64,000 nucleotides of DNA from Georgenia sp. EYE_87 (GTDB lineage Bacteria; Actinomycetota; Actinomycetes; Actinomycetales; Actinomycetaceae). Made by a program: the position numbers and the translations under genes. Below, in pieces: positions 1 through 8,230 of this stretch; the stretch's first letter is position 1, and each line of letters starts with the position of its first letter. Location: assembly GCF_023148685.1 (NCBI RefSeq), contig NZ_JAHXNL010000014.1, forward strand, positions 29,881 through 93,880. The letters run 5' to 3'. Under the pieces are notes generated by a model that had not been told where the DNA came from, ran no database searches, and saw nothing but the letters and a program-made list of their open reading frames with translations.

Positions 1-2
1 CG

Positions 3-764
3 AAGGCCACCAAGACCGTCGCCGCGCAGAACATGGCCCGCCGGGCCGAGCGGCTGCTCTCCGGGCTGGACGACGTGCGCCGGGCCGACAGGGTCGCGCA
101 CCTGCGCTTCCCCGACCCCGCGCCGTGCGGCAAGACCCCGCTCACGGCCGAGGGGCTGAGCAAGTCGTACGGCTCCCTCGAGGTTTTCACGGACGTCAAC
201 CTCGCCATCGACCGCGGCTCCAAGGTGGTCATCCTGGGCCTGAACGGCGCGGGCAAGACCACGCTGCTGCGCATCCTCGGCGGGGTCGAGGAGCCGGACA
301 CCGGCGAGGTGGTCCCCGGGCACGGCCTGAAGGTGGGCTACTACGCCCAGGAGCACGAGACCCTCGACGTCGAGCGCACCGTGGTGGAGAACCTGCGTTC
401 GGCCGCCCCGGACCTCGACGACACGGGCGTGCGGAGCGTGCTCGGCTCGTTCCTCTTCTCGGGCGAGGACGCGGACAAGCCGGCCAAGGTGCTCTCCGGC
501 GGGGAGAAGACCCGCCTCGCCCTCGCCGTCCTCGTGGTCTCCTCGGCCAACGTCCTGCTCCTGGACGAGCCGACGAACAACCTCGACCCCGCCAGCCGCG
601 AGGAGATCCTCGGCGCGCTGCGCTCCTTCACCGGCGCCGTCGTCCTCGTCACGCACGACGAGGGGGCGGTCGAGGCCCTCAACCCCGAGCGGGTGCTCCT
701 GCTGCCCGACGCGGACGAGGACCTGTGGAGCGACCAGTACCTCGAGCTCGTCACCCTCGCCTGA
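3..764 (+). CDS. ABC-F family ATPase, C-terminal part (5' end outside window)
   Basis: The reading frame is open from base 3, so the gene starts upstream of the window; 253 residues remain. They hold the inter-domain linker, rich in Arg and Glu, and the complete second ABC domain: Walker A GLNGAGKTT, signature LSGGEKTRLALA, Walker B VLLLDEPTNNLD and the H-loop VTHD. A soluble ABC protein with this linker and no membrane part is the ABC-F pattern. These proteins bind the ribosomal E site and act in translation or antibiotic resistance. Which subfamily (EttA-like or other) cannot be told without the first domain. The neighbour on the opposite strand converges on it, 21 bases away. Confidence 0.9.
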   Translation, partial: KATKTVAAQNMARRAERLLSGLDDVRRADRVAHLRFPDPAPCGKTPLTAEGLSKSYGSLEVFTDVNLAIDRGSKVVILGLNGAGKTTLLRILGGVEEPDTGEVVPGHGLKVGYYAQEHETLDVERTVVENLRSAAPDLDDTGVRSVLGSFLFSGEDADKPAKVLSGGEKTRLALAVLVVSSANVLLLDEPTNNLDPASREEILGALRSFTGAVVLVTHDEGAVEALNPERVLLLPDADEDLWSDQYLELVTLA

Positions 765-785
765 CTCGCGGAGCTCGCTGCCCGC

Positions 786-1877
786 TCAGCGCTCGAGGTG
801 CGGGGACGACGGCGGAGCCTGCGGGGACCGGGCAGCACGATCCGCGGCGCCGGGATCGGCGGTCATGGACCCGGGGTCCGCGGCCTCGATGACCCGCGGC
901 CCAGCCGTGACGTCCCGCGCGCCCGGGAGCGCGTCGATGTTCGCGTGCCGTCCCGGCGAGCTCGTGACCTCTCGCGGGGAGGTGGGGCCGGACGGGAGGG
1001 CGGCGTGCGCGCGCAGCTGGGTGTAGACCTCGAGGTCCTCGTCGAACTCGGCCCGCCCGACGCGGCGCACCGGGCCGTGCCCGGACCGCTCGGCGGCCTC
1101 GCGCCGGGCTAGCACCACCAGCGCCACGAGCATCCCGGCGGAGAAGACCCACCACTGGAACGCGTACGAGATGTTCATGGCGTGCTTGGAGCCCGGGCGC
1201 CCGTAGCCGCCCACCGCCCCGGCCGCCTCCGGGTCCTCGGCCGCGGCGATCACGTACCCGTCGAGCACCGGCAGGTCCGCGACGGCGCCGAGGTCGGTGA
1301 CGCCGCCGACGGCGTCGAGCACCTGGGCCGGTGCGAGGGTGTAGACCTGCCCGGCGGGCGGGACGCGCTCGTGCGCGGCCTCCGCGGTACGGAGCCGGGC
1401 GGTGAGCGTCACCTCGCCGTCCGGGGGCTGCGGGACGGTGCCGCCGCCGTCGGCCACCTGGGCGGGCACCCACCCGCGGTCGACGGCGACGAGCACCTCG
1501 CCGTCGTCCGTCCGGGCGACGAACGGGGCCACGACGTGCACCGCCGGGGTGCCCTCGACCGGACGGTTGCGCAGCAGCACCGTGCCGCCGTCGAGGTACC
1601 GTCCCCGCAGCTCCACGGGCTGCCACTGCTCGTCCGCCCGCACGGGGCCGGTGGGGGAGCGCAGCGCCTCCTCGAGCGGGACCGGGTCGGCGTCGTAGGC
1701 GGCACTGACCTGCTCGGCCTCGGCGTGCCGGTCCGTGAAGCGCCCCCACTGCCACACGCCCAGCAGCGCGCACGCGACCGAGGCGGCGACCAGGAGCGCG
1801 GTGAGCCTCACCCAGCGCCGTGTCCGCAGGAACGCGTACCGCCCGCGCGGGCCGGCCGCGTCACCCACGGCGCTCAC
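786..1877 (-). CDS. SURF1 family cytochrome oxidase assembly protein
   Basis: 363 residues. SURF1 proteins help assemble the haem a3 site of cytochrome c oxidase in the membrane. The two expected membrane segments flank the protein: one near residues 20-38 ending in GVWQWGRF, and one near the C terminus after HAMNISYAFQWWVFSAG, the conserved H-x-x-YA-x-QWW block. VDRGWVP and LLRNRPVEG are also typical. The GTG start at 1877 overlaps the stop of the upstream gene as GTGA, which supports it over longer in-frame starts. It is third in a compact operon after a DUF3099 gene and a small cytosolic protein gene. Oxidase genes themselves are not in the window. The C-terminal tail beyond the last helix is long and low-complexity. 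Confidence 0.88.
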   Translation of the reverse strand: MSAVGDAAGPRGRYAFLRTRRWVRLTALLVAASVACALLGVWQWGRFTDRHAEAEQVSAAYDADPVPLEEALRSPTGPVRADEQWQPVELRGRYLDGGTVLLRNRPVEGTPAVHVVAPFVARTDDGEVLVAVDRGWVPAQVADGGGTVPQPPDGEVTLTARLRTAEAAHERVPPAGQVYTLAPAQVLDAVGGVTDLGAVADLPVLDGYVIAAAEDPEAAGAVGGYGRPGSKHAMNISYAFQWWVFSAGMLVALVVLARREAAERSGHGPVRRVGRAEFDEDLEVYTQLRAHAALPSGPTSPREVTSSPGRHANIDALPGARDVTAGPRVIEAADPGSMTADPGAADRAARSPQAPPSSPHLER

Positions 1878-2089
1878 CCGTGCGACTCGTCCAGCTCGTC
1901 CACGCCGACGACCTCGCGCAGGAACGACCGGTCGGCGAGGAACCGGCTCAGGTGCTCCCGGTGCGCGTCGCAGGCCAGCCACACCTTCCGGCGGCCCGTG
2001 GTGTGCAGGCGCGGGTTGTTCCACAGCAGGGCGTGGGCGGCCTCGGCGCCGCAGCCCTTGGCGCTGCAGCGCAGAACCTCCTCGGTCAT
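1874..2089 (-). CDS. small conserved cytosolic protein with Cys/His pairs
   Basis: 71 residues, starting MTEEVLRCSAKGCG. Cys-8 and Cys-13 with Cys-40 and His-43 (LACDAHREHL) look like a small zinc-binding pair arrangement. The protein has no signal peptide or membrane segment. The ATG overlaps the DUF3099 stop and the stop overlaps the SURF1 start, so the three genes are translationally coupled. I do not recognise a named function; similar short CxxxxC...CxxH proteins are commonly found next to SURF1 in actinobacteria, but that is recollection rather than something shown here. Confidence 0.8.
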   Translation of the reverse strand: MTEEVLRCSAKGCGAEAAHALLWNNPRLHTTGRRKVWLACDAHREHLSRFLADRSFLREVVGVDELDESHG

Positions 2090-2415
2090 CGCAGGTACTC
2101 CGTCGTGGGGTCGTAGGGCAGCTGGCGCGGGGGCGGTTCCCCGGGCGGGCCGATGAGCGTCGTCGGGGCCTGCGGGCGTTCGCGGCCGGCGTTGGCGAAG
2201 AGGACGGCGACGGCCGGCAGCACCACGGCCCCGGCCACGCAGACCCACTTCCAGGGTCCCGGCACCACCAGCAGGAGCAGGAAGCAACCAGTGCGGACTC
2301 CCATAGAGATCAGGTAGCGCACCGTGCGGTCGTGCACGTCGTCGGCGAGGGCGCGCGGTGCCGAGGTGATCGCCTGCACCTGCGATCCCCGCGAACGACG
2401 GCCGGGCATCCTCAC
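2086..2415 (-). CDS. DUF3099 family membrane protein
   Basis: 109 residues. The block RYLISMGVRTGCFLLLLVV followed by a second hydrophobic segment (VCVAGAVVLPAVAVLFANAG) is the DUF3099 hallmark: two membrane helices and the ending ANAGRE. Function is unknown. The GTG at 2415 is preceded at exactly six bases by TAGCCT on the minus strand (2422-2427), so the transcript is probably leaderless and starts at this codon; an internal ATG at 2409 is the alternative. First gene of the DUF3099-small protein-SURF1 operon. Confidence 0.85.
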   Translation of the reverse strand: MRMPGRRSRGSQVQAITSAPRALADDVHDRTVRYLISMGVRTGCFLLLLVVPGPWKWVCVAGAVVLPAVAVLFANAGRERPQAPTTLIGPPGEPPPRQLPYDPTTEYLR

Positions 2416-2571
2416 CTCTCAAGGCTACGCCGCGTGGCCGCGGGCGGCCCTGCCCGGAGCGGGCGGACGGCACCTGTGGGATGCCCCACCCCGCCCGCCA
2501 CGGACGCTCTTCGCCGCCGCGGGCGCGCGTCGGCTACGGTTTCCCCGCAGCGACCGGTGGATGAAGAGGAG

Positions 2572-3294
2572 ATGTCCGTGGCCGAGAACGTCGGACGCAG
2601 TGTGCTGGTGACCGGGGCCAACCGGGGCATCGGCCGCGCAATCGCCGAGCGGTTCGTCGCCGCGGGCGACAGGGTCGCCACGATCTACCGGTCCGGGGAC
2701 CTCCCGGCGGGCGTGCTCGGCGTCGTCGGCGACGTGCGGGACACCGCCTCGATCGACGCCGCCTTCACCCGCGTGGAGGAGGAGCACGGACCGGTCGAGG
2801 TCGTCGTCGCCAACGCCGGCGTCACCCGCGACCAGCTGCTCATGCGCATGAGCGACGAGGACTTCGACACCGTCCTCGACACCAACCTCGCCGGCGCCTT
2901 CCGTGTCGCCCGCCGCGCCTCCAAGGCCATGATCCGCGCCCGGGCCGGCCGCATCGTCCTCATCTCCTCCGTCGTCGCCCTCTACGGCGGTCCGGGTCAG
3001 GTGAACTACTCCGCCTCCAAGGCCGGCCTGGTCGGGATGGCGCGCTCGATCACCCGCGAGCTGGGCGGTCGGGGCATCACGGCCAACGTCGTCGCCCCCG
3101 GCTTCATCGACACCGCCATGACGCAGGCGCTGCCCGAGAAGCAGCAGCAGGCCTACCTCGGCGCGATCCCCGCCGGCCGGTTCGGCCAGGTCGACGACGT
3201 CGCCGCCGCCGTGCAGTTCCTCGCCTCGCCCGAGGCCGCCTACATCTCCGGGGCCGTCATCCCGGTCGACGGCGGCCTCGGCATGGGCCACTGA
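2572..3294 (+). CDS. fabG: 3-oxoacyl-[acyl-carrier-protein] reductase
   Basis: 240 residues. It reduces 3-oxoacyl-ACP with NADPH in fatty acid elongation. Visible short-chain dehydrogenase features: cofactor loop TGANRGIGRA near residue 13, NAG (NANAG) near 78, catalytic Ser in LISSVVALYG, and YSASK with the catalytic Tyr and Lys near 147-151. The ATG at 2572 follows GAAGAGGAG, a good ribosome site; much longer in-frame extension upstream is without coding support. A TACGGT box at 2535-2540 may be the -10. It lies 74 bases before fabI, the same order as mabA-inhA of mycobacteria, so the two probably act in the same FAS-II cycle. Confidence 0.93.
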   Translation: MSVAENVGRSVLVTGANRGIGRAIAERFVAAGDRVATIYRSGDLPAGVLGVVGDVRDTASIDAAFTRVEEEHGPVEVVVANAGVTRDQLLMRMSDEDFDTVLDTNLAGAFRVARRASKAMIRARAGRIVLISSVVALYGGPGQVNYSASKAGLVGMARSITRELGGRGITANVVAPGFIDTAMTQALPEKQQQAYLGAIPAGRFGQVDDVAAAVQFLASPEAAYISGAVIPVDGGLGMGH

Positions 3295-3368
3295 CCACCA
3301 CCACCGACCACGCCGACGACGCGATGTCGTCAGCCACCGGCGCCCGCGGCGCCACCGAAAGGAGACCC

Positions 3369-4136
3369 ATGGGACTGCTCGAGGGCAAGACGATCCTGGT
3401 GACCGGGGTGCTGAAGGACAACTCGATCGCCTTCCACGTGGCCCGGCTGGCGCAGGAGCAGGGCGCGAAGGTGGTCCTGACCTCCTTCGGCCGCCAGCTG
3501 CGCCTGACGGAGATCACCGCCCGGCGCCTGCCCGCGCCGGCGCCGGTCGTCCAGCTGGACGTGCAGAACCAGGAGGACCTCGACAACCTCGCCGACGCCG
3601 TGCGCGAGCACGTCGACCACCTCGACGCGGTCGTCCACTCCATCGGGTTCGCCCCGCAGTCGGTGATGGGAGGCAACTTCCTCGCCGGGCAGTGGGAGGA
3701 CGTCGCCACCGCCGTGCACGTCTCCGCGTTCTCCCTCAAGGCGCTCGCCGTGGCCGCCCAGCCGCTGATGGTGCCGGGCTCGGCCCTCGTCGGTCTCACC
3801 TTCGACGCCAGCTTCGCCTGGCCGGTCTACGACTGGATGGGCGTTGCCAAGGCCGCCTTCGAGTCCACCGCGCGCTACCTGGCCCGCGACCTCGGGCCCT
3901 CGGGTATCCGGGTCAACCTCGTCTCGGCGGGCCCGGTGCGCACCACCGCGGCGACGTCGATCCCGGGCTTCGACCAGGTTGAGGGCGGCTGGGACGAGCG
4001 CGCCCCGCTGGGCTGGGACGTCTCCGACGCGGAGCCCACCGCGCGCACCGTGCTCGGTCTGTGCTCCGAGTGGTTCCCGAAGACGACGGGGGAGATCGTC
4101 CACGTCGACGGCGGTGTCCACGCGATGGGGGTGTGA
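3369..4136 (+). CDS. fabI: enoyl-[acyl-carrier-protein] reductase (NADH)
   Basis: 255 residues. It catalyses the last reduction of the FAS-II cycle. Family marks: N-terminal LLEGKTILVTGVLKDNSIAFHVA (the FabI/InhA-type Rossmann loop with SIA in place of GxxxGIG), HSIGFAPQ, and the catalytic Tyr/Lys in YDWMGVAKAA, where Y and K are separated by six residues as in InhA/FabI. The ATG at 3369 follows GAAAGGAGA. It is close to InhA in being paired with a FabG. The stop overlaps the next start by one base (TGATG), so sixA is in the same transcript. Confidence 0.93.
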   Translation: MGLLEGKTILVTGVLKDNSIAFHVARLAQEQGAKVVLTSFGRQLRLTEITARRLPAPAPVVQLDVQNQEDLDNLADAVREHVDHLDAVVHSIGFAPQSVMGGNFLAGQWEDVATAVHVSAFSLKALAVAAQPLMVPGSALVGLTFDASFAWPVYDWMGVAKAAFESTARYLARDLGPSGIRVNLVSAGPVRTTAATSIPGFDQVEGGWDERAPLGWDVSDAEPTARTVLGLCSEWFPKTTGEIVHVDGGVHAMGV

Positions 4137-4636
4137 TGTCCAGGACGCTCGTCCTGCTGCGGCACGCCAAGGCCGAGCCCGAGGGCGACCTCGGTGACGC
4201 GCTGCGCCCCCTCGCGGCCAAGGGCCGCAAGCAGGCCGGCAAGCTGGGGCCGCGGCTGGCCGAGGTGACCGGCGCCGTCGACCTGGCGCTGGTCTCCTCC
4301 GCGCTGCGCACCACCGAGACGTTCAAGCTCGTCAGCCAGCACCTGAGCGTCCGCGAGCAGCAGGTCAGCGAGGAGCTGTACCGGGCGAGCCCGCGCCAGC
4401 TGCTGAGCATGCTGCAGGCGGTCGACGCCGACGCCGCCACCGTGCTCGTCGTCGGTCACGAGCCGACCATGTCCGGCCTGGCGTACCTCCTGCACGACAC
4501 GCGCGACGACCTCGCCCAGCAGGTCAGCCTCGGCATCCCGACGGCGGCCGCGTGCGTCATCGACGTCCCCACGCCGTGGGCCGAGCTGGACCGGTCGACG
4601 GCGCACCTCGCCCAGCTGGTGCGGCCCCAGGACTGA
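4136..4636 (+). CDS. SixA-type histidine phosphatase
   Basis: 166 residues. Histidine-phosphatase superfamily: LLRHAKAEPEGDLGD near the N terminus carries the phospho-accepting His of the RH motif, and VVGHEPTMSGL near residue 105 carries the second catalytic His. The short length and absence of a lid domain match SixA, which removes phosphate from histidine-containing phosphotransfer domains; the true substrate here is unknown. Start ATG shares one base with the fabI stop. The phosphatase following a fab pair is likely co-transcription of convenience. Confidence 0.88.
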   Translation: MSRTLVLLRHAKAEPEGDLGDALRPLAAKGRKQAGKLGPRLAEVTGAVDLALVSSALRTTETFKLVSQHLSVREQQVSEELYRASPRQLLSMLQAVDADAATVLVVGHEPTMSGLAYLLHDTRDDLAQQVSLGIPTAAACVIDVPTPWAELDRSTAHLAQLVRPQD

Positions 4637-4746
4637 GGCTCGCCCGACCGGACGGTCCTGCGCCGTCCGCGGTCCGCCGTCGGGCCCGGCCTCCGCCGTC
4701 GGCAAAGGCATGGACGACGGCGGTCCGGCGGGGCACGCTGGGCGGC

Positions 4747-5352
4747 ATGGAGAAGCAGGCGTCGCCGTCGTCCCCGCCGCGGCCCGCGGGGCGACCCCGG
4801 GTCGTGTACTACACCGCCTCGACCCTCAACGGGTTCCTCGCCGACGAGGAGAACTCCCTGGCGTGGCTGTTCGCCGTCGACAGCGACGGGACGCCCGAGC
4901 TGTCGACCCAGCTCGGGGACGTCGGCGCCGATGTCATGGGCTCCACCACGTACGAGTGGGTGCTGCGCGAGGAGCGGCTCCTCGAGCAGCCCGGCCGCTG
5001 GCAGGAGCTCGAGTACCTCGGCGACCGGCCGACGTTCGTCTTCACCTCGCGCGACCTGCCGCGGCCCGACGGCGCGGACGTGCGGTTCCTCCGGGGCCGG
5101 GTGGGCGACGCGCTGCCGGAGATCGCCGCGGCCGCCGGCGACAAGGACGTCTGGCTGCTCGGCGGCGGGGACCTCGCGGGCCAGTTCTGGGAGGCCGGGG
5201 CGCTGGACGAGATCCAGGTGTCGTTCGCCCCGGCGACGCTGCCCGGCGGGGCGCCGCTCCTGCCGCGGCGCATCGGGCCCGACGCTCTGCGGCTGCGCCA
5301 GGTGGAGCGGTTCGGCCAGTTCGCGCACCTGACCTACGACGTGGTGCGCTGA
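4747..5352 (+). CDS. dihydrofolate-reductase-like RibD C-terminal family protein
   Basis: 201 residues. The fold is recognised from VVYYTASTLNGFLADEENSLAWLF at the N terminus and the DVWLLGGGDLAGQFWEAGALDEIQVSFAP segment, both typical of the RibD C-terminal/DHFR-like family. Many actinobacterial members are stand-alone NADPH-dependent reductases of unknown substrate. The ATG at 4747 is seven bases after CACGCT (4734-4739) with no ribosome site, which suggests a leaderless transcript. The last codons and stop lie inside a 20-base tandem duplication. Confidence 0.8.
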   Translation: MEKQASPSSPPRPAGRPRVVYYTASTLNGFLADEENSLAWLFAVDSDGTPELSTQLGDVGADVMGSTTYEWVLREERLLEQPGRWQELEYLGDRPTFVFTSRDLPRPDGADVRFLRGRVGDALPEIAAAAGDKDVWLLGGGDLAGQFWEAGALDEIQVSFAPATLPGGAPLLPRRIGPDALRLRQVERFGQFAHLTYDVVR

Positions 5353-5377
5353 CGGCCGACGTGGTGCGCTGACGGCG
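5338..5377 (+). repeat. 20-base tandem duplication across a stop codon
   Basis: GACGTGGTGCGCTGACGGC occurs twice in direct succession (5338-5357 and 5358-5377); the first copy supplies the last codons and TGA of the reductase gene. It looks like a recent slippage or replication duplication. The reading frame is not affected because the first stop comes first. Confidence 0.9.
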
Positions 5378-5471
5378 TCGCGGCCCCCGTGCTGACGTCG
5401 CCGCCCCGCCTGGTGCGCCGCGTGCCACGGGGGGACAATCGGGAGTGCCCCGCAGCAGGAAGGAGACCGCG

Positions 5472-5633
5472 ATGTGTTACGACCGGTACTACACCGAACG
5501 CTGGGCAGAGCGGGAGCGGGAACGCCGCGCCCGTGAGAGCGGACCGGCCGAGAGGCCGGCGGAGGGGACCACCGAGGTGCCGTCCGAGGTCCCGACCGAG
5601 ATGGTCGAGGAGCAGCTCGAGAAGACGCGCTGA
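5472..5633 (+). CDS. small charged hypothetical protein
   Basis: 53 residues starting MCYDRYYTERWAERERER. The ribosome site AGGAAGGAGA ends about seven bases before the ATG at 5472, and a GACAAT box sits upstream near 5434, so it is likely a real short gene. Composition is Glu/Arg-rich then Pro/Thr/Glu-rich; no membrane segment or known domain is visible. The gene is followed by a strong hairpin shared with the convergent serB. Confidence 0.65.
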   Translation: MCYDRYYTERWAERERERRARESGPAERPAEGTTEVPSEVPTEMVEEQLEKTR

Positions 5634-5645
5634 GAAGCGCCTACG

Positions 5646-5676
5646 ACGCCGGACCGGCCGCTGACCGGTCCGGCGT
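5646..5676. terminator. bidirectional hairpin terminator
   Basis: A perfect 12-base stem (ACGCCGGACCGG / CCGGTCCGGCGT) with a 7-base loop lies between the convergent 53-residue gene and serB. There is only a weak T tract, as usual in high-GC actinobacteria. Confidence 0.75.
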
Positions 5677-5755
5677 TCCACGTCGGGGGCGTGACACCCG
5701 CGCGCGACCGTGGTCGGCGATGTGGTCGCTGCGGACAACCACATCGGCAACCTGT

Positions 5756-6658
5756 TCAGCGGCCGAGGAGGCCCAGGACAGCGTCGAGGCGGGGGAAGCC
5801 GACGGCCGCGTCCGCCTGCTCCTGCACGACGGGCTTCGCGCAGAAGGCGATGCCCAGGCCCGCGGCACCGAGCATGTCGAGGTCGTTGGCGCCGTCCCCG
5901 ACCGCGACCACCCGCTCCAGCGGCACGCCGTCGGCCTCGGCCCACGCCCGCAGGTGACGCTCCTTGGCGGCGCGGTCCACGACCGGGCCGGTGGTGCGGC
6001 CGGTGAGGCGGCCGTCGGCCACCTCCAGCTTGTTCGCCACCACGTGCTCGATGCCGAGCGACGCGGCCAGCGGGCCCACGATCTCGCCGAACCCGCCGGA
6101 GACGAGGCCGACGGTCCCGCCGGCTGCGTGCACGGCCTCGACGAGCTCGCGAGCTCCCGGCGTGAGGGCGACCCGCGCGCGCACCTCCTCCAGCACGCCG
6201 ACGTCGAGGCCCGCCAGCGTGGCGACGCGCTCGCGCAGGCTCGCGGCGAAGTCGAGCTCGCCGCGCATCGCCCGCTCGGTCACCGCCGCGACCTGCTCGC
6301 GCGTGCCCGCGTGCTCGGCGAGCAGCTCGATGACCTCTGCCGTGATGAGCGTGGAGTCCACGTCGGTGACGAGAAGCCCGACCCCGTCGACGGCGAGGGG
6401 GCCGGCGGTCACGGCGACGTCCACGCCCAGCGCGGTCGCCGGGCCGCGCAGCTCGGCGGCCGTGCCCTCCGCGCTCGTGCCGGGTCGCAGGTCACCGGTG
6501 AGGGCGAGGCCGAACCACCCGTCCCGGGAGGTGTCGGCGACCGTCACGCCGTCGGCCACGCGGGCGAGGACCGCGGCCGCGTGGGTCACCAGCGACTCGG
6601 GGACGGGGCGGGGGGAGACGAGGCCCGCGCGGACCGTGGAGGGGACGGGAAGGCTCAC
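5756..6658 (-). CDS. serB: phosphoserine phosphatase
   Basis: 300 residues. It dephosphorylates phosphoserine, the last step of serine synthesis. HAD motifs: nucleophile DVDSTLITAEVIELLAEHAG near residue 95, SGGF (motif II Ser) and GDGANDLDMLGAAGLGIAFCAKP (motif III). The about 85-residue N-terminal part probably is the ACT-like region of longer SerB proteins. GTG at 6658 is chosen because TAGGCT (6666-6671, minus strand) precedes it by seven bases, a leaderless promoter pattern; no ribosome site is seen. It ends convergent to the small gene upstream. Confidence 0.9.
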   Translation of the reverse strand: MSLPVPSTVRAGLVSPRPVPESLVTHAAAVLARVADGVTVADTSRDGWFGLALTGDLRPGTSAEGTAAELRGPATALGVDVAVTAGPLAVDGVGLLVTDVDSTLITAEVIELLAEHAGTREQVAAVTERAMRGELDFAASLRERVATLAGLDVGVLEEVRARVALTPGARELVEAVHAAGGTVGLVSGGFGEIVGPLAASLGIEHVVANKLEVADGRLTGRTTGPVVDRAAKERHLRAWAEADGVPLERVVAVGDGANDLDMLGAAGLGIAFCAKPVVQEQADAAVGFPRLDAVLGLLGR

Positions 6659-6665
6659 GGGCGGC

Positions 6666-6671
6666 AGCCTA
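6666..6671 (-). promoter_or_regulatory. -10 box of serB, leaderless
   Basis: TAGGCT on the minus strand, seven bases before the GTG start of serB. Transcription should start at or next to the start codon. Confidence 0.55.
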
Positions 6672-6837
6672 TGGGCCGGCCGCCGTGCGCCGCCCGGCGG
6701 TCCACCGGCCGGGCCACGGTCGGGGCGTGGAGACGACCACGGCGCTGCTGGACAGCCCGCTCCCGGGCACGCCACCTGGGGCCTCGGTGGCCGCCGACTC
6801 GCGCGGGCCGCCCCGCCAGGCGCGGCGGTGGTGCGCC

Positions 6838-8079
6838 TCAGCGCTCGACCGTCCAGCCCTTCGGCACCACGGTGATGCCGGACTCGGTGACGGTGAAACC
6901 GCGCGCGCGGTCGTGCTCGTGGTCCAGGCCCACGCGGGCACCCGGCTCGACCTTGACGTTCTTGTCGAGAATCGTGCGGTTGACCGTGGCGTTGCGCCCC
7001 ACGTCGACGCCGTCGAAGAGCACCGAGTCGCGGACCGAGGACCAGGAGTTCACCCGGGTGCCGGGGGAGAGGACGGAACCGATGACCTCGCCGCCGGAGA
7101 CGATGACTCCGGGGGAGACCAGCGAGTCCAGGGCGTGCCCGAGCCGCTCCCGGTGCGCGTAGACGAACTTGGCCGGCGGCAGCCCGGTGTAGCCGGTGAA
7201 CAGCGGCCAGTCGTCGTTGTAGAGGTTGAACACCGGGTAGACCGAGATGAGGTCCTGGTTGGCGTCGTAGTAGGCGTCCACCGTCCCGACGTCGCGCCAG
7301 TAGTTGCGGTCCCGGTCGGTCGAGCCCGGCACGTCGTTGTAGGTGAAGTCGTACAGGCCGGCGGCACCGTCGGCCACGAACGCCGGGACGATGGAGCCGC
7401 CCATGTCGTGCTTGGAGGACTCGTCCTTCGCGTCGGAGGTGACCGCCTCGACCAGGGCGTCGGCGTCGAAGACGTAGTTGCCCATCGACGCGAGGATCTC
7501 GTCGGGGGACTCGGCCAGCCCGACGGCGTCCGTCGGCTTCTCGAGGAACTCCCCGATCTTGTGGGGGTTGTCCTTGTCGGCCTGGATGACGCCGAACTGG
7601 TCCGCCATCGACAGCGGCTGCCGGATGCCGGCCACCGTCAGCGGGAAGCCGGAGTCCATGTGCTGCTCCACCATCTGGGAGAAGTCCATGCGGTAGATGT
7701 TGTCGGCGCCCACGATCACGACGATGTCGGGCCGCTCGTCGTCGATGAGGTTGAGCGACTGGTAGACCGCGTCGGCGCTGCCGAGGAACCAGTGCTTGCC
7801 GACGCGCTGCTGGGCGGGGACCGGGGCGACGTAGTTGCCGAGCAGGTTCGACATCCGCCACGTCTTGGCGATGTGCCGGTCCAGGCTGTGCGACTTGTAC
7901 TGCGTCAGCACGACGATCCGCAGGTAGCCGGAGTTGACGATGTTCGACAGGGCGAAGTCGATGAGCCGGTAGATCCCGCCGAACGGCACCGCGGGCTTCG
8001 CCCGGTCGACGGTCAGCGGCATGAGCCGCTTCCCCTCGCCACCGGCCAGGACGATCGCAAGTACGCGTGGGGCTGCCAT
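6838..8079 (-). CDS. glgC: glucose-1-phosphate adenylyltransferase
   Basis: 413 residues. It makes ADP-glucose from glucose-1-phosphate and ATP, the committed step of glycogen and alpha-glucan synthesis. Marks: [14 protein letters not shown] with the nucleotide-binding loop, [22 protein letters not shown], and EKP in GEFLEKPT near residue 195; the C-terminal third has the left-handed beta-helix repeats. The ATG at 8079 follows TATGGT by six bases with no ribosome site, so the mRNA is probably leaderless. It diverges from the glycogen synthase gene across 151 bases, and the two will share regulatory DNA. Confidence 0.95.
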   Translation of the reverse strand: MAAPRVLAIVLAGGEGKRLMPLTVDRAKPAVPFGGIYRLIDFALSNIVNSGYLRIVVLTQYKSHSLDRHIAKTWRMSNLLGNYVAPVPAQQRVGKHWFLGSADAVYQSLNLIDDERPDIVVIVGADNIYRMDFSQMVEQHMDSGFPLTVAGIRQPLSMADQFGVIQADKDNPHKIGEFLEKPTDAVGLAESPDEILASMGNYVFDADALVEAVTSDAKDESSKHDMGGSIVPAFVADGAAGLYDFTYNDVPGSTDRDRNYWRDVGTVDAYYDANQDLISVYPVFNLYNDDWPLFTGYTGLPPAKFVYAHRERLGHALDSLVSPGVIVSGGEVIGSVLSPGTRVNSWSSVRDSVLFDGVDVGRNATVNRTILDKNVKVEPGARVGLDHEHDRARGFTVTESGITVVPKGWTVER

Positions 8080-8230
8080 GCCCCGACCATATGGCCGAGA
8101 GCCGTGGCCCGTCGCGAGATGGCAACAAATTGCACCGTGTTGCGTGGCTCACCCTCCGACAGGGCATGCTGTGCTCGCCGAATCGTGCTCCGGGGCCGGT
8201 GGCCCGTCCGACGAAGGAAGAGAAGGAACC
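8080..8230. promoter_or_regulatory. divergent glgC / glgA promoter region
   Basis: 151 bases between divergent starts. The glgC -10 is TATGGT on the minus strand at 8086-8091. An inverted repeat GCAACA (8122-8127) ... TGTTGC (8138-8143) sits centrally and could bind a shared regulator. The glgA side has a strong ribosome site (GAAGGAAGAGAAGGA) just before its ATG. Confidence 0.5.
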
